64,000 bases of DNA from NCBI RefSeq assembly GCF_017591425.1, contig NW_024465423.1, positions 153,804 through 217,803 on the forward strand, given 5' to 3'. Origin of the DNA: Ochotona curzoniae (taxonomy: Eukaryota; Chordata; Mammalia; Lagomorpha; Ochotonidae). A program made the translations under genes and the position numbers. Below the pieces are notes generated by a model. The model made no database searches. It was not told where the DNA came from and saw nothing but the letters and a program-made list of their open reading frames with translations. Shown here one piece after another: positions 23,980 to 37,423 of this stretch (position 1 is the stretch's first letter; every line of letters begins with the position of its first letter).

Positions 23980-25050
23980 AGTAGGCAATCTAGGAATTTA
24001 AGGACCATGTCACACTGTAAATTGATCAAATGAAAGCTGAAATATCAGAAATTAATAGTAGAGTGGGACAAAATAAAGGTACAGTGGAGAGTCTCCAAAA
24101 TAGAATGAAGCATTCTGAAGAAGGAATCTCAAAATTAGAAGATTTTCCTGTCATCAGGGGAAGACAAAAGCAAAACACAAACAACAACAACAACAAAAAT
24201 AACCTGGAAGCAGAGCTGGATCAGCAAAACATACATATATTCAAAAATTTAAAAACACTATTAAAAGAGCAAATATAAGAATTAAGGGAATCCAAGATGG
24301 TGCAGAAAGAGAAGCTATTTTTACAAATATATTTAATGAGATAATAGCGGAATTGTTTTTCTAATCTAGAAAAAGAACTAGGAAATATTCAGGAGGGGTA
24401 CAGAAACCCCAACATTGTTCACCCGGTTTGATCTCCCGCATGACACATGATTATCAAGCTCTTTTCAATCAAACATGAGAGAAAAATACTTAAATGTGCA
24501 CATGAAAAAGAAAATCAACTGGCATTTAAAAGAATGCCAATTAAATTCACAGGAGACCTCTTACAGGAAATTCTATAATCCAGAAAAGAATGGAGCAATG
24601 TTTTCCAGATTCTAAAAGCAAAAACTTGTTGGCCCAGGATAATGTACCCAGGAAAACTTCCTATGTCTTTGAAAACTAAATAAAACTCTTTGAAAGCAAA
24701 TTAAAATGAAAAGAATATGCCTCTTCCAAATCTGCCCTACAAATGATAGTTAAAAAATGATACTTGACAGAGAAAATAATAGTACCAACCAAAACCAAAG
24801 GCAAATGTGAAGAACATTGCAGTAATATAACAACAGAAGACTAAGTCAATGAATAATCCACAGCCAAAGTGACAGACAAAATTAACATCCATTCATATCA
24901 ACCCTGAATGTAAATGTCTTAAGCTCATTAAACAAATATCATAGATTAGTAAGCTGGGTTAAAAAACAAAACTCATCTCTTTGTTCCCTATAGGAGACAT
25001 TTCACCAGCAAAAATCAGCAGAAACTATAATTCATGGGTTTTTTTTTTTG
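23980..25050 (+). mobile_element. Old L1 fragment: ORF1 into ORF2 start
   Basis: Plus-strand sequence with the order of L1 ORF1 (coiled-coil and C-terminal domain words around 24,030-24,700, including 'ggcccaggataatgtaccc') and then early ORF2 endonuclease around 24,900-25,010 (ending 'ataggagacatttcaccagc'). Many stops. A partial ORF1 frame survives at 24,030-24,278. A T-run at 25,040 ends the recognisable part. Confidence 0.7.
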
Positions 25051-25189
25051 TTAGTTTCACCTCTTCAAAATACAATTTTCTGATTAAATAATTCAGTGAC
25101 TCATAATTCATACAGCAGCATCACTTTCATCAAGAAGGCTCTTGATTTTATGTCTTCAGCGATACATTAGTCATTAAGTAGCATGCTAT

Positions 25190-25590
25190 TTAACTTTATG
25201 CTGTTAATTCTTTTTTCTTCCTTTTGTTGATTTTGCATTGTGGCTTATCTTTTAAGTGTACGTATAGCAACTGTTTAATGGAGAACATCATACCCAAATA
25301 TGAGGATACAATGCAATATGCATCTCTACTTCCAGACAAAGATGGATTCCCAATGAAACTGTTTACTATATCTTGACAATAGGATGCCACACTCTCTGCC
25401 ATTGTCCAGGCATGCAATGAGGGACGTATGACTGTGTATGAAGAACTATACTATGGTAACTATAAAGGAAAACTCAGTGAGGGGCGGGGGAGGGAATCAT
25501 GGAAAAGCTAAGGGAAATGCCAGGGTCTATGGAAATGTGATATAAAAATAACAATAGAAAGTGAAATTAAGAAATAAATGCTTTTAAAAG
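25190..25590 (+). mobile_element. Probable older L1 3' UTR remnant
   Basis: Contains a G-rich run (ggggcgggggaggg), then 'gccagggtctatggaaatgt' and an A-rich AT-ending tail, resembling the 3' UTR layout of the L1 tails elsewhere in the window, but strongly diverged. Confidence 0.45.
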
Positions 25591-25624
25591 GTGAATATGC
25601 ATCTTGTTTTCTACAGAAATCTAA

Positions 25625-25938
25625 AACTAAAAGAAGAAGAAGAAAACTAAGGAGGAGGAGGAGAGGGGGAGGAAGATGAAAAGGAGTAGAAGGAGGAGGA
25701 GAAGGAGAAGGAGAAGGAGAAGGAGAACGAGAACAAGAACAAGAACAAGAACAAGAACAAGAACAAGAACAAGAACAAGAACAAGAACAAGAACAAGAAC
25801 AAGAACAAGAACAAGAACAAGAACAAGAACAAGAACAAGAACAAGAACAAGAACAAGAACAAGAAGAACAAGAAGAACAAGAAGAACAAGAAGAACAAGA
25901 AGAACAAGAAGAACAAGAAGAAGAAGAAGAAATCAGAG
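25625..25938. repeat. Purine-rich array: GGA/GAGAAG, then AAGAAC hexamers, then AAGAAGAAC nonamers
   Basis: Three successive sub-arrays: GGA/GAGAAG units (about 25,650-25,728), about 22 near-perfect AAGAAC hexamers (about 25,729-25,862), then about six AAGAAGAAC nonamers (25,863-25,921) ending in GAA. Open frames on both strands (Arg-Thr or Phe-Leu dipeptides) are artefacts of the repeat. Confidence 0.96.
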
Positions 25939-25959
25939 GCAGTTGTCACACTGGGGTTG

Positions 25960-28700
25960 AAAAAACAGGCAAGCCGACCATCAGGAAGAGTACAATGGAT
26001 TTAAACCAAGCCGTATACGGATGTAACTACATTAATCAAGAGGCTGAAATAGAGTAGAAAAAAGGAAATGCAGGGAAATGTGGCTGATGCCATGGGAGTA
26101 GCCAGAAATGAAGAGAAGAGTTGTTGTCCTGCTGTCACAGCAATTCTAACTACCTAGCTTTTCACAGTCGGAACGCTTAAGTTGTGCCATGACCAGGAAC
26201 CAGGGAATGTATGTGCAAGGCTTGGGAGGTTGAGGTCCTAGCAGGCCACAGAACAGCCTACAGAGGGAGACAGTGCTCTTCTCAGCAGAATACACTGCCT
26301 GAAACTTTCCTGTTACTGGGCACCAGCTGACACTCCCCTTCCAGAGCTTGCAGCTTAAACTTCTCTCCAGAAGGACCAATCCCTGTTCTCCCCAGTTGCC
26401 GTGTCTGCTCTCTCTCTTCCTGAAGGATTCTTCCACCTCCATCCTCTCAGATGAAGGATACCATTCCTTGTCTGCTACACTTCTGAGGATCATCTCTGAG
26501 CAGAGCAGCCCTTCCCACAGAGGCCCTGTAAATCTCCTGGAAGCGCACCAGAAAACAGTAACTTATCAATTCTTCCTGGCACAGACTGGCCAGTTGGCTC
26601 CTCCTTCTCCCTTGTCCACCAAGAACACCTGACCTGCTAGGGCCAGCGCACCAAGTCCAGCCTCCAGCCAGTGCACATTGCAACTCTGAAGAGACTGTCA
26701 GACCTCTTTCACCTCAGCCTCGTAAATGGCCGCTGTGATAACTCAGGGTCTTCCCTCCTGGTGTGGTAATCCAGCATAACTCTCTGCCTCCAGTTCAGTG
26801 ACTCACCAGAATGTCTAATCTCCACTGTACTCATTAGGAAAGGCATCTCCAGCTTCATGAGACTCAATCCATGCTTCCATTGCACAAGAAAGAGTCAGCA
26901 GGAGCAAGACCCCAACCTTCTGGGTCCGGGAATGAAGAATGCAAACTTTATCATCGCCCTTGTCAGAAAATTTGAATGCTGGTCATAAAGAAGACGTAAT
27001 TTAAGTGTCCATTTTCTTGAACGTGTACACCATTCTCAGTGTAATATATTCGTTAACCTTAGTACATTGAGGCAGAAATACAAACCTGCCCTACTCTCCA
27101 CCCAGATCATCTGTGAGGACCTGTGACACAATACCCTGCTGTACTATCCCAGGGAGGATGTCAGTGTCACTATAATCATGCCAAAAGTGGGGTGCATAGC
27201 CCAAGGAGCGGTGGTTATGAGCATTTCCTTAGGGGGGAGGCTGGGAAGTTGGGTGCAGTAGCCTAGCAATTGTACTGCAGGCATGAGACGTGCCCTTACA
27301 TGAACCTTGTCGAGACATCCTGTACTAGTATCGAGGGGTCCACAAGCTCAAGTCTTCATTCCTAGAAATCCTCCCCCTTTGCCATAATCTCCGGCTACAC
27401 CACCCTATTGCTGCCAGACTTCTCAAATATGCCAGAATCCAAGGGATGTACTCTGGTGTCAGAGCAGTTGACTCCTGAAACCAACAGCACACCCTCCCCC
27501 CAGGATCTATCACCACCCAGGAGCCTGGCCAAAACGTGGACTGCCTGCTTTGCAGACACATTGAGATGTGTGCTGTGTCTGGGGTGGTTGGTGGCCATTC
27601 AGGTCAGGCTGGGATCCAGGTGCCAGTGTGGAGGGCAGCAGGAGCAGGAGTAGGAGCACAAGTGTCTGTACCATGATGGCAACCTGCTAGGAGCACAGTA
27701 GTTTGCAATACAACTGTGGTGCAAATGGCAGCAGAGGCATGGGGACGCAAAACATTTGTGGACACACAACACAGACTACCTAGGTACCACAGCAGTGTGA
27801 ACACAGCCAGGGTTTGTGGGAGCTACATGGGACACTGCACTGGCTTTGGCCAGGTCAGTGCAGAAGATGGGGAAGAGAAGGATGAGAAGAAGGATCAGGA
27901 AAACAACTGAAATTTTCAGTTAACCACACAGAGAATGAGACTCTATATTGCCAACCTGTGGGTGTGTCCTGTCCTTGTGGATGTTGTTCCAAGCCACAAC
28001 TCAATCAATAAAAAATGGGAAATCAGAAAGGGTCTGCTGTATTACTAGCCAGTGAGAACACACAGTGTGACTGTGAAATTACCATATATAAGAGAAAAAT
28101 GTGTGTGTTATTCATAAATGAACTCCTAGATCCTCACCAAGGACTATCAGTACAAGCACCGAGGACAACATCCCAACTGCCAACGAGAACACGAGGAAAT
28201 GGAATGCCTTTGGTGGCCAAAAACTCTTAGGTCACCTACCCCCATCTGGGGCTTCCACAGGGGATGGAAGAAGTCCAAACTCTGCCGTGCAAAAACCAGC
28301 GTCATCGGAATGACAACCAGGAGCCCTGAGTGGTCTGCAGAAACAGAAGTATAATAAGCTTCCTTCAGGACAAGGGAGGTGAGATTTCTGTGGTCCTCAC
28401 CTAGCTCCAGCTCTGGGTCCCCACTCTTTTGTGGTGACCATTAGAATCGCTCCAGAAACACCTCAAAACAAATGAACAAACATACAAACCAACAAAAAAA
28501 CTACAACGGAGAGACAACAGCAAGGAAAGCTTAGAATCAGACAGGAAATGATCAACGGGGATTCTCTCATACCTCACTAGGTGGAAAACAAAGATCAGTT
28601 AGGCCTCACTGGGGTATTAGAGATTTCTCTGCACACCCATTCTAAAAAAAAAAAAAAAAATGTTCGGTCCCTAAAGTGATAACACATGTCTTGTTAGAGT
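25960..28700. other. Unassigned spacer DNA
   Basis: About 2.7 kb with moderate GC between 26,150 and 27,900 and no recognised gene or repeat family. Overlapping ORFs of 60-115 codons on both strands (for example 26,146-26,493 minus and 27,408-27,653 plus) have no motif, no start context and no shared frame. An A-run occurs at 28,645-28,662. Part of 28,000-28,660 may be decayed L1 5' sequence, but the resemblance is weak. Confidence 0.45.
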
Positions 28701-28714
28701 TATAACCCAGTTTA

Positions 28715-29035
28715 AAGATTTATTTTTATTATTTTTCTGTTGGAAAGGCAGATATACAGAGAGGAGAGACAGAGAGGAAGATCTTCCGTCCAATGATTCA
28801 CTCTCCAAGTGAGCGCAACGGCCGATACTATGCAGATCCTAAGCCAGGGCCCTCTTCCAGGTCTCCCACACGGGTGCAGGGTCCCAAAGCCCTGGGCCAT
28901 CCTCGACTGCCTTCTAGGGACAAAGGCAGGAAGCTGCATGGGAAGGGGGGCAACCGGGATTAGAACCAGTGCCCACATGGGATCCCAGGTGTACAAGGCG
29001 AGGAACTTAACTACTGTGCCACCACACCAGGCCCA
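28715..29035 (-). mobile_element. tRNA-derived lagomorph SINE with target duplication
   Basis: Minus strand SINE: head ending at 29,034 (ggcctggtgtggtggcac), body and CT-rich stretch, with a T-rich start at 28,715 corresponding to the tail. It is flanked by an imperfect 12-bp duplication (taa-c/g-ccagttta) at 28,703-28,714 and 29,037-29,048, as expected for L1-driven insertion. Confidence 0.9.
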
Positions 29036-29179
29036 TTAAGCCAGTTTAGACCACCAGAAAAACAACCAACTTCAGCAAAATCATGCTTCAACTTTATAAA
29101 CAACTAAACACTACAACGAAAATAGACATGAGACAGCTGAATAGTAATCTATAGCCATTTTGAGGTGTATAGAATTTGG

Positions 29180-29590
29180 TTCAATATAAACCAAATTGAA
29201 ATGTCAATGAAGAAGTCACAGAATGCAGTTAAGTACCTGCATTTTCCTATTAACATATTGGTTAATCAATACCATGTCAATTAATGCCATAATGTTGTAA
29301 ATTATTGTTGATATTACATTGGGGCTTTTAAAGATTGGGACAATAGCTTGCAGCTTTATCTTCAGACCAGAGATGGTTTCACCAAGAAATCTCTGATCTC
29401 ATTACGATAATAAGATACTGGTCTTTATGCTTGGTAAATACTTCCAATGAAAGAACCTCAACTGAATTTGAACTGTGGCAATGCACCAAGGTGCAGCAAT
29501 CCACCATGGGTAGAGTGTTTGGGGAGGGGAGGGGAAATCTTGGTGCCTATTACACAGTGTCACATAATGCAATACAATTAATAAAAAGTC
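29180..29590 (+). mobile_element. L1 3' end abutting the palindrome right arm
   Basis: Follows the right-arm L1 3' region at 48,650-49,000 block by block (aatatgtcaatta, ttagaccagag, 'ataagatactgg', 'aatccaccatgg', G-rich run, 'acaattaataaaa'). Its tail ends at about 29,589 and the palindrome right arm begins at 29,591. Confidence 0.85.
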
Positions 29591-31190
29591 TAACAAATTA
29601 TCAAACAGTATAAGTGCAAGCTAGTAATGATTAAACAACATACACATTACAGTTGATTACTAAGAACATTTAAAGGGAAATATGCTAAGTCCAAAAGAAA
29701 ATTTGAATGTGATTCTACACAATATCTCAGGTTTTTGGTGTATCAAATATGTTAAGAGGCAAATGCATATCAATCACTCACAAGTTGAAAAATGCCACCT
29801 ACTTGGTAAACGATCTACCAATGGACGTCTAGGACACAATCAAGCATGAATCCTGCTGAAAATTACTAGAGGGCAAGTGATAACATAAGTCAACATGCCA
29901 TAAACACATTTGAGAACATAGTGTACAGCATTTAATGAAAAAGCAATAGGAGGTTTACTTGAAATAAACAAAGAAATGTGTATACTAACAGGCCATGGAA
30001 CCACAGAATGGATAGCAAACACCTTAGTAGAATTGTTGGTAGAATTATTGATAAAAGGGCAGGTTTTACAATTGAGACTATCACAGCAAAATCAGTTATT
30101 TGTCAATAGGAGCATTTAAAGTCAAGGCTTCAAAAATTTAGAAAAATTAATTTATTGACAAATATCATTTAACTAAGTAAGTCAGTGAAGTTAAGAATGA
30201 ATATATAGAATAATACTATGTTACTAAACAGGTTAAAATTGGATCATTAATACTGTTAGCCCAGAGGACCTGAGGTAGGGGAAAAGCTCCTAGGTGGCAC
30301 CAGAAGTTGCCACTCATTAAAATGGATCAAGCCACATTGGCAGCACTGCTTAAGAAGTGTGTGGTTTAGTTCAGGTGCAAATTTGGTGGCCTATGAACAT
30401 CAGTTTCCTCGCAAACCAATGAGCCTCACTTAGGAGTAGATCTCAATAAACTTGGTTTTGATATCATTCTAGTCTTTTTAGCTTTGGTGTTTCATTGTGA
30501 TTTAGCATCTAACAAATAACATTTCACAAAAGCCAAGTTTCAGGTATTACTATTTCTTATTCTTCCAAAAAAAGAAATAATTAATCCAAATCTTTGTAAG
30601 TCATTAACAAGAAAATCTTGAAAGTGAGCAAATCCGTGCAGACTGTTTCTGATACTGTTAATTATAAAACCTGAGAAAAATGGAAGACAGAAAATTAAAT
30701 AACCTTGCACAAATGTTTGTGCTTATGAGCATCTGTTTAGAACTCCCACCAAGATACTACTTGATAGAAACAAACTATTTGTCAAATACATCATCCAAAT
30801 GAAATGAAAATTATCCCAAGAAAGCAGAGTTGATACAGGCTATACAGGTCAGTGAAAGGTTTAAAGCTGAAATCATTTCAAGAAAAGCTGATACCTTCAT
30901 GGCCAGCAGCATATGTGAATGTGACAAAGGAAGATAAATCAAAGCAACTAAGATGCATCTACAAACAGCAAACATTGAACTGGCAAAAGCTGGAGCCACA
31001 CTCAAAAATTCAGAAAGGGCTCTCTGTTCTGGCTTATTCTGCTATATCTCATCCTTGAAAGTTTAGTAAAAAGTGATTAGACAAGAAAGGAAAACTCAAG
31101 GGATACATATTGGAAAGGAAGAATATGAAATTCTCCTTTTTATAGACAGTCTGATCCACAAACGTTAAGTGATATCTGGAGTTCCTTGGA
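29591..31190 (+). mobile_element. Ancient L1 ORF2 sequence at the inner end of the right arm
   Basis: Mirror of 14,951-16,589. The segment 30,840-31,150 retains L1 reverse-transcriptase word order (gtgattagacaag, gggatacatattgg) in broken frames. The first kilobase is AT-rich and less certain. Confidence 0.6.
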
Positions 31191-31219
31191 GTAACGGGCA
31201 AAATGGCATTTTACAACTC

Positions 31220-34200
31220 AGAAGGAAGTTATAAGAAAGTAACGGTTGGGGGTGTCTCAGGCCAGGGCGTCTCATGCCAGGATCCCAGATGCCAGCCACC
31301 ACATGCACGTGGTAAGCTGGCCCTGGGCCTGCCTGGGCTCCAGGGGCTGCTCCCTTCAGGATGAGTACACTGAAGGGGAAGTCTCTGGGGCTGTGCGGGC
31401 CTGGGACCAGGGATCTGGGGACACCCACTGTAACCCTCATTGAGTGGTGGATGGGATTGGGAAGGGTGCAACCTTGGACTTCGGGGTTTAAAATTCTAGC
31501 AGCCTCCCAACTGCTGGGGGGTCTCAGGCCAGGGCGTCTCATGCCCGGATCCCAGATGCCAGCCACAACATGCATGTGGTCAGCTGTCCCCAGTCAGAAA
31601 GCAAGCCATTTGGCGCTAGGCTCTGCCTGCTGACCGCCATACCGGTAACTCTGAGGATTTGGTTCTTTCAATCACTGGTTAGGTAGCTCCCATTGAAACC
31701 CACTTTGCTTACGGTATATGAATCTATTCTAAAGATTCCCAATGACAATGTTGACCGCCAAACACCAACCCTTGCAAAAGCTAGTGCTCAGGGCTTGTCC
31801 AACAAGCTCATATCCTATACCTGACATGATGATGTTTCAAGAAATGGGTCACATTATGCATGACCATGACATTAACTAGCACTTGAGAACCGTATCTGGG
31901 GGTAGATTCTGTGGGGAACATGTGGGACAAACCCTGTGCAAGTTCTAGCCCCACTGTTTAGCTCAAGAGCTAGTATGATGATGGACTGAGGTAGATGTGA
32001 CCCAGGAGCATGCCATCACTCACACGTAAAGCAACTGGCAACAGTCTGGACTGGTCAGTGCAGCAGCACCCAGATGTACATCCTGAATGGGATGTGTGGC
32101 AGGCCGGGCTGCAACATTCACCAGCTCATACAAGACCAAATGGAAGGCTAGACTTCACTGGGCACTGGCATAAAACCCAACAGCACATATGAGAACTGGG
32201 TCTGGGAGTGGATCAAATTGACGAACTTGAGAAACTCCCCTGGCGAGTCATAGCTCCTGCTGGTGAATATGTGGTCCAGACCTGGGGGTTAAGACAAGCT
32301 GGGCAAGCTGGGCAAAGTAGCTCCAACAGTTGCGTACTGTGTCAATTGCTAATAGAATAGGGTATACCGGGCAGTACTAAGCCAACCTTAGCCCACAAGT
32401 GAAACTAGAGACCAGGAGGAAGCACAGGTCAAGCTGAGCTAGGATCTTGCACTGAGAGATCTGCGTGAGCCATGGACGCCAAGCCACAGTGTCTAAGGCA
32501 GAGGCCGGGCAGGTTGGGGACAGAGCCATGCTGAGTCAGAGCAACCACTGGCATGCATGCCATCTATGGCTGGGAACAGACCCAGATGGGGAGCAAAGGG
32601 AACACCCTAACTGGGTTGAGGTTCCCACCAGGGAGCTCATTGGATGGAATGGGGGCTGCATTCTGATCAGAATACAGTTGTAGTCTCCCTTGACAGAAGT
32701 GTGGACTGGGATGGAATGCACCAAACCGGGCCAGACACCAACACCCTCTGGTGTCCTGGAGGACTGGGACAGATGTGCGATGGACTAGGCAAGACCTCAA
32801 ACCCCTACTGAGCCATGTGTGAGCTGTATGTGGGTATGGACATACCATGGCTGGGTTGAAACATCCTATAGCAAGGACCAGTTTGGGTTGAAGGCCAGTC
32901 AACAAAAGCCACTGTTCCTGCTGGGACAGGAGGTAGACTGAATAGGGCTGGCTCATGGACCCACTGGTAAGCGTGAAACCTGGCACTGGGAGAGGTTCTA
33001 ATGAAGGAGCCTGAGAAACTCCTCTGGCAGGACACAAGCCTGGCAGGTAAGTGCAAGAAACATGATAGGAAACAGCCCAGAACAGGCCATGGAAAGTTAC
33101 CCACTGGCATACAATTGGCAGGGGTCAGGGGAAGACCAGGCTGAATCTGTCCATGTCATCCACTGGCAAATTCAGGCAACAGAACAGTGTGGGTCGAGCG
33201 AGGTTTGGTTGCGACAAAGACCAGTGCACAATACGGAATACCAACGTGAGGTTGCCTATACCAAATGTGACTGCAGTGCCCATACAGCAAGCGTGAGAAC
33301 CAGGAAGGTAAGGGGCAGAGTGAGCAGGGGGAATTTGGGGGGTGTTTCCCTTGCTGCACAGCCACTCCTTATGCAGAGCATGAGGTGGGAAGGGCGCAGA
33401 CCTGACTAAATAAGGCTACAACACCTGTGTGCCTCATGTGCAAGCAGATCAGGGAAAAGCCAGGATGGGCGGATTATTTCTACTGGTGCAAACAAAATTA
33501 GAGTGGGTGAGGGATGTTTAGGCTTGGCCACAGCATCAGCTGTCAGAAGCTGGGGGATAATTCTATGAAGTCAAACCACAGAAACACCCAGAGAGTGCAT
33601 AATCCGGAAGTAGGCGAGGCCTAGAAAGGAAATAGTGGGATCCCCCTCTTGAGTTAAAACTTCCACAGAAGGACATGAAAACTAGGACAGGGGATGGGGT
33701 AGCTAGACAGAGAGACACCCAACATCATCTGTGTGGACTGCATAGTGGAGCTGGTTAGATGGAACTAAACATTAATACCCATTGACATATATCAGAGCCA
33801 AATGGGATGTGGGGCCGACTGGACTAGTCTGCTACATACTGGCATACCAGGGTAGGGGACAGGCCTGGTGGGAGTTATTGTGGGTCGCTCCAATGGGGCT
33901 GCAGCTCCCACTGGTGAATGTCAGGGCTGGGTATATGCTAGGCAGAAACAGGCTGGATTGCCACACCCGTTGGTTCCAGTGGAAGTCGGGGCTCGTAACA
34001 GAACCAACCCAGCAATTGCAACCACCAGCTGAATGGGGCAATGGACTGTGCCAGGCCCTGTACTTGCTAGTGTATAAAAGAATCTGGGAACACCTCAAAG
34101 TTGTTTTTGAGATCTCCCCAATGGAACTGCTGGACTCGGAACCTTAACCAAGAAAAGACAGAAGCTACAACAAGTCAATCAACTACCTCAGCTAAACTTT

Positions 34201-34540
34201 GGTAGCAAAATATTGGGCAAACAGAGACTCTAAGATGGATTGTGTCAATCAGTGGATTCTTCGAGGACCTCATCGTGCTTGGAGTGGTGAGATTGGCAGT
34301 GATTCATAACCAGTGAACATTCACATTCACTCAAGCAAGAATCTCAGCGCATGCTCCACATCTGGGACCTGGGGTGGTTGGGAGAACACTTGGGGCTTCT
34401 CCCTTAAAACTCCGTTTACCTCAGAAACATGAAGGAAACAATCAATATGAAAATAATAGTCTTTTTCAGCACTTTTTACCCTAATTAGCTATGTAAAGAT
34501 TGTCAAAAATACAATAAAAAAATAGCACTGTTGTTTCAGA
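31220..34540 (+). repeat. Composite lineage repeat (right arm)
   Basis: Mirror of 11,650-14,950, in plus orientation, with its A-rich tail at 34,510-34,530. It carries the same internal duplication (31,245-31,320 and 31,520-31,595). One substitution near 34,082 (Thr/Ile in an incidental ORF) and one near 31,959 distinguish it from the left copy. Confidence 0.7.
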
Positions 34541-34699
34541 GAATTCAAATACACGAATAAATTCCACCAAAGATGTGCAATTATTTGAATGAATATCTCA
34601 GATTTTTAAAAAGTAAGAGAAGTCAGAAAAGTGAAAAAAATCATGTACATTGATGATTTGAAATACTCAATAACATAAAAGCCAATATAATGAAAACTA

Positions 34700-35400
34700 A
34701 ACTAAGTACTGTCTGAAGCCATGTGATCAATAAAACTGCTGCATATGAGAAATCTGCATCAGTACAATCCACAACATGAAAGACACAGAAACAACACAAA
34801 TGCCCATCAAAAGAGGAGTACATAATGATACTGTGATATATCTGCTCCCTGGAATACTACTCAGCCATTAGAATGAATGAATGAATTTTGGACATTTGCA
34901 GCAAAATGGTACCAAATAGATTGCGTTATGATCAGTGAAATAATCCAGTCCCAGAAGCATAAATATCATATGGTCTCTCCGATATAAGGAAACCTTCCTG
35001 CAAATTACCGTGTCAATAGATTTATGGGCAAGCATTTAGATACACATATTTATCTGGAGGATCTGTGTAATGAAGGGAAGTACCCCATGATTCGGAGATG
35101 CATTACAGTATGCATCTCTACTTCTGAATCAAAGATGGACTCCCACTGAAACCATTAACTATATACTAGAATGCTGGGCTACATATCAAAGTGTTCTGCA
35201 TACTATGTGCCTACAATGTCAGAATACGTCTCAACAGTACAATGCTGACTGGTGACTGTTGTTGTGCAAATGTAATATACAGTACCAATACAGGGGAAAA
35301 CATTGTTTCAGGTGAATGTTGGTGCTGATCTCCTTCTCCATCACTTTTGCTCTCTCACCTTCCACAACATCCTAGCAAATACACATTTGTAAAATGAGGA
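34700..35400 (+). mobile_element. Old L1 3' end fragment (right arm)
   Basis: End of L1 ORF2 with 'tggaatactactcagccatt' at about 34,850, then decayed 3' UTR. Mirror of 10,780-11,480. Confidence 0.8.
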
Positions 35401-35577
35401 TACATTTGGCAAAGTTGAAATGTCTTCTTAGCAGTAAGTTCTTACTAATTTTTCTGAGAAAGAGAAAATGCAGTCTTCTCTTTAGTACAACAGTGGAGAA
35501 CATATCATGACTTGTCTCATCAGAACCTGTGATTTATTTCAACGTTGGATCCATGAAATCTATGATCAATTAGAAAC

Positions 35578-35706
35578 TCATATATACATATATTTATAGA
35601 TATACACACATATATACATATATGTGAATATATATACACACACACATATATACATTGGTATATATAAAATATATCTGTGTGAATATATGTATGATTATAT
35701 ATATAT
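35578..35706. repeat. TA/CA microsatellite (right arm)
   Basis: Mirror of 10,475-10,605. Confidence 0.93.
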
Positions 35707-36339
35707 ATGTGCGTGCACACATACTGTATCAAGATTTATTGTCTATAAAGACTAATGAAATATCAGCTGGGGGTTTCTAATCAGGAGCAGTAACAGCATA
35801 TCAAGTAATGGAAAGTCTTTCCAAAGTTGAGTGAAATGATTTCCTACTAGGGAAAATATACATTGGAATCCAGAAGAGTCAGTGAATCCAGTAAGAAATA
35901 ACAATTAAACCACAAAGATAAGCTGCAGATATAGCTATGTAGGTATTTTCAGCTTTGATCCTCAAGTGATGAGAGGAATATATAAGTGGAAGCTACACTA
36001 AAGACAGCAGTATTTAAACTCCCGAAACTTTTGAAAGGACAGAAAATTTATTCCCTTTCAGAATTGTTGCATGAGCTTTTTCTGTTTTGATTTTTGGATC
36101 AACTACATGTTTCACATATCTGCAGCTGAGCAGAGAAAACATGACTGATTTTAAGTTATAATTGAAACTTTCAGGTGAGTCACTAGTAATTAATATGCCA
36201 TAGACTTTTTTTTCCAAATAACTTGCATGTCCTCTAAATACGATACAATATGTAGCAATATGGACATCTTGATTTGGACGACATTTTATCGTGATCCAAA
36301 TACCAAAATACCTGGATATGACATTGTTCTCCTCAAGTG
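35707..36339. other. Unassigned DNA (right arm)
   Basis: Mirror of 9,841-10,474. No family or coding signal was seen. Confidence 0.45.
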
Positions 36340-36595
36340 AGTCTGCTAATGGAACTTCCTTTGTGAAATATGAATCTTCTACACACTGGTTTGATCCCCA
36401 AATGACTGGCTGCAGCTGGAAAGAGCCAAGACATTCTTCTAGATCCCCTACATGGATTGAGCAAACCTTGGCTGCTTTATCAGCTCATAATCGGTGAGCT
36501 GGATCAGAAATGAGGCAGCAGTTGTTCAACAGATGCCCACATGGGTTTCCAGTGTGGCACGTGGAGGATTTGCCTGTTGAGTCACCATTGCAGCT
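36340..36595 (-). mobile_element. Old diverged SINE (right arm)
   Basis: Mirror of 9,585-9,840, with the same diverged SINE blocks on the minus strand. Confidence 0.7.
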
Positions 36596-37423
36596 CCAGG
36601 AAGTTGCTCTAACATCTTTTATTTGTGCAAGGTAGAAACTTAGATTTGGTTTTAAATTATATGCTGTGCAGCATGGCCCAATGCCACTATCATCTCTGAC
36701 TTGCTTGATCTGCTGAGTTCCTGCCCAAAAAGGCTAAAAATAAACAATCCAATTTGCCATAAGAATATCTCAGTTTGCCAAAAGGGAAATTAAAAAGCTA
36801 TATTTAAAAATGAAACTGTATGGGAGATGCATGGGTATATACAAAGTAATCAGACATTTATAGTTTAGGACTTTATCAAGGTGCTGAGAGAAAATATTAG
36901 AAGGCCTATTGAGCTAACTAGCAGTAGACCATGTCCCTTTTGAGTAGAATGAAAGGGACATCAAAGTAGAAATATACAGAACCCATGATCAACCTAATTA
37001 GAAACAAACACTATAATGTGACATGCTTTAGTCAAACTGTCAAGAATAAATTGATATGATCCTAACCTATTATGAGAGAAATGCTGGATTACTTTCTTAG
37101 GTGTTCTAATACACTAATGTCTAACTTCTCATTAGAAACTCCTAATGCTAGGAGAGATGTAGATAGATACTTCATGCCTCAAAGAAAGAAATAACAAATC
37201 TGCATCCCCAAATGCTGTCCCATGTAAATGAAGACAAACAAACAAACAAACAAACAAACAAACACAAGCAAACAGAATTGCAGAATGTTATTTTGAGGAC
37301 TTTACCACTATTCATTCAGGAACAAAAGATGCTTTTTGAAGTCCCAACTCAACAGGGGAGATTTGCACTAACTACAGTTGAAGACAGTTAAAGGGAAAAC
37401 TCAACAATAAAAATAGAGAGGAG
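36596..37423. other. Unassigned DNA with a (CAAA)n run (right arm)
   Basis: Mirror of 8,757-9,585. It contains only the tetranucleotide run at 37,236-37,263. Confidence 0.5.

Noticed and set aside
25729..25921. Possible CRISPR-like regular array
   Set aside because: Direct simple repeats without spacers in a mammalian genome.
25647..25960. Arg-Thr and Phe-Leu dipeptide-repeat ORFs on both strands
   Set aside because: Produced by the hexamer array, with open frames on both strands at once.
26146..26632. Overlapping 94-115 codon ORFs in the spacer
   Set aside because: Opposite strands, no motif, no splice or start context.
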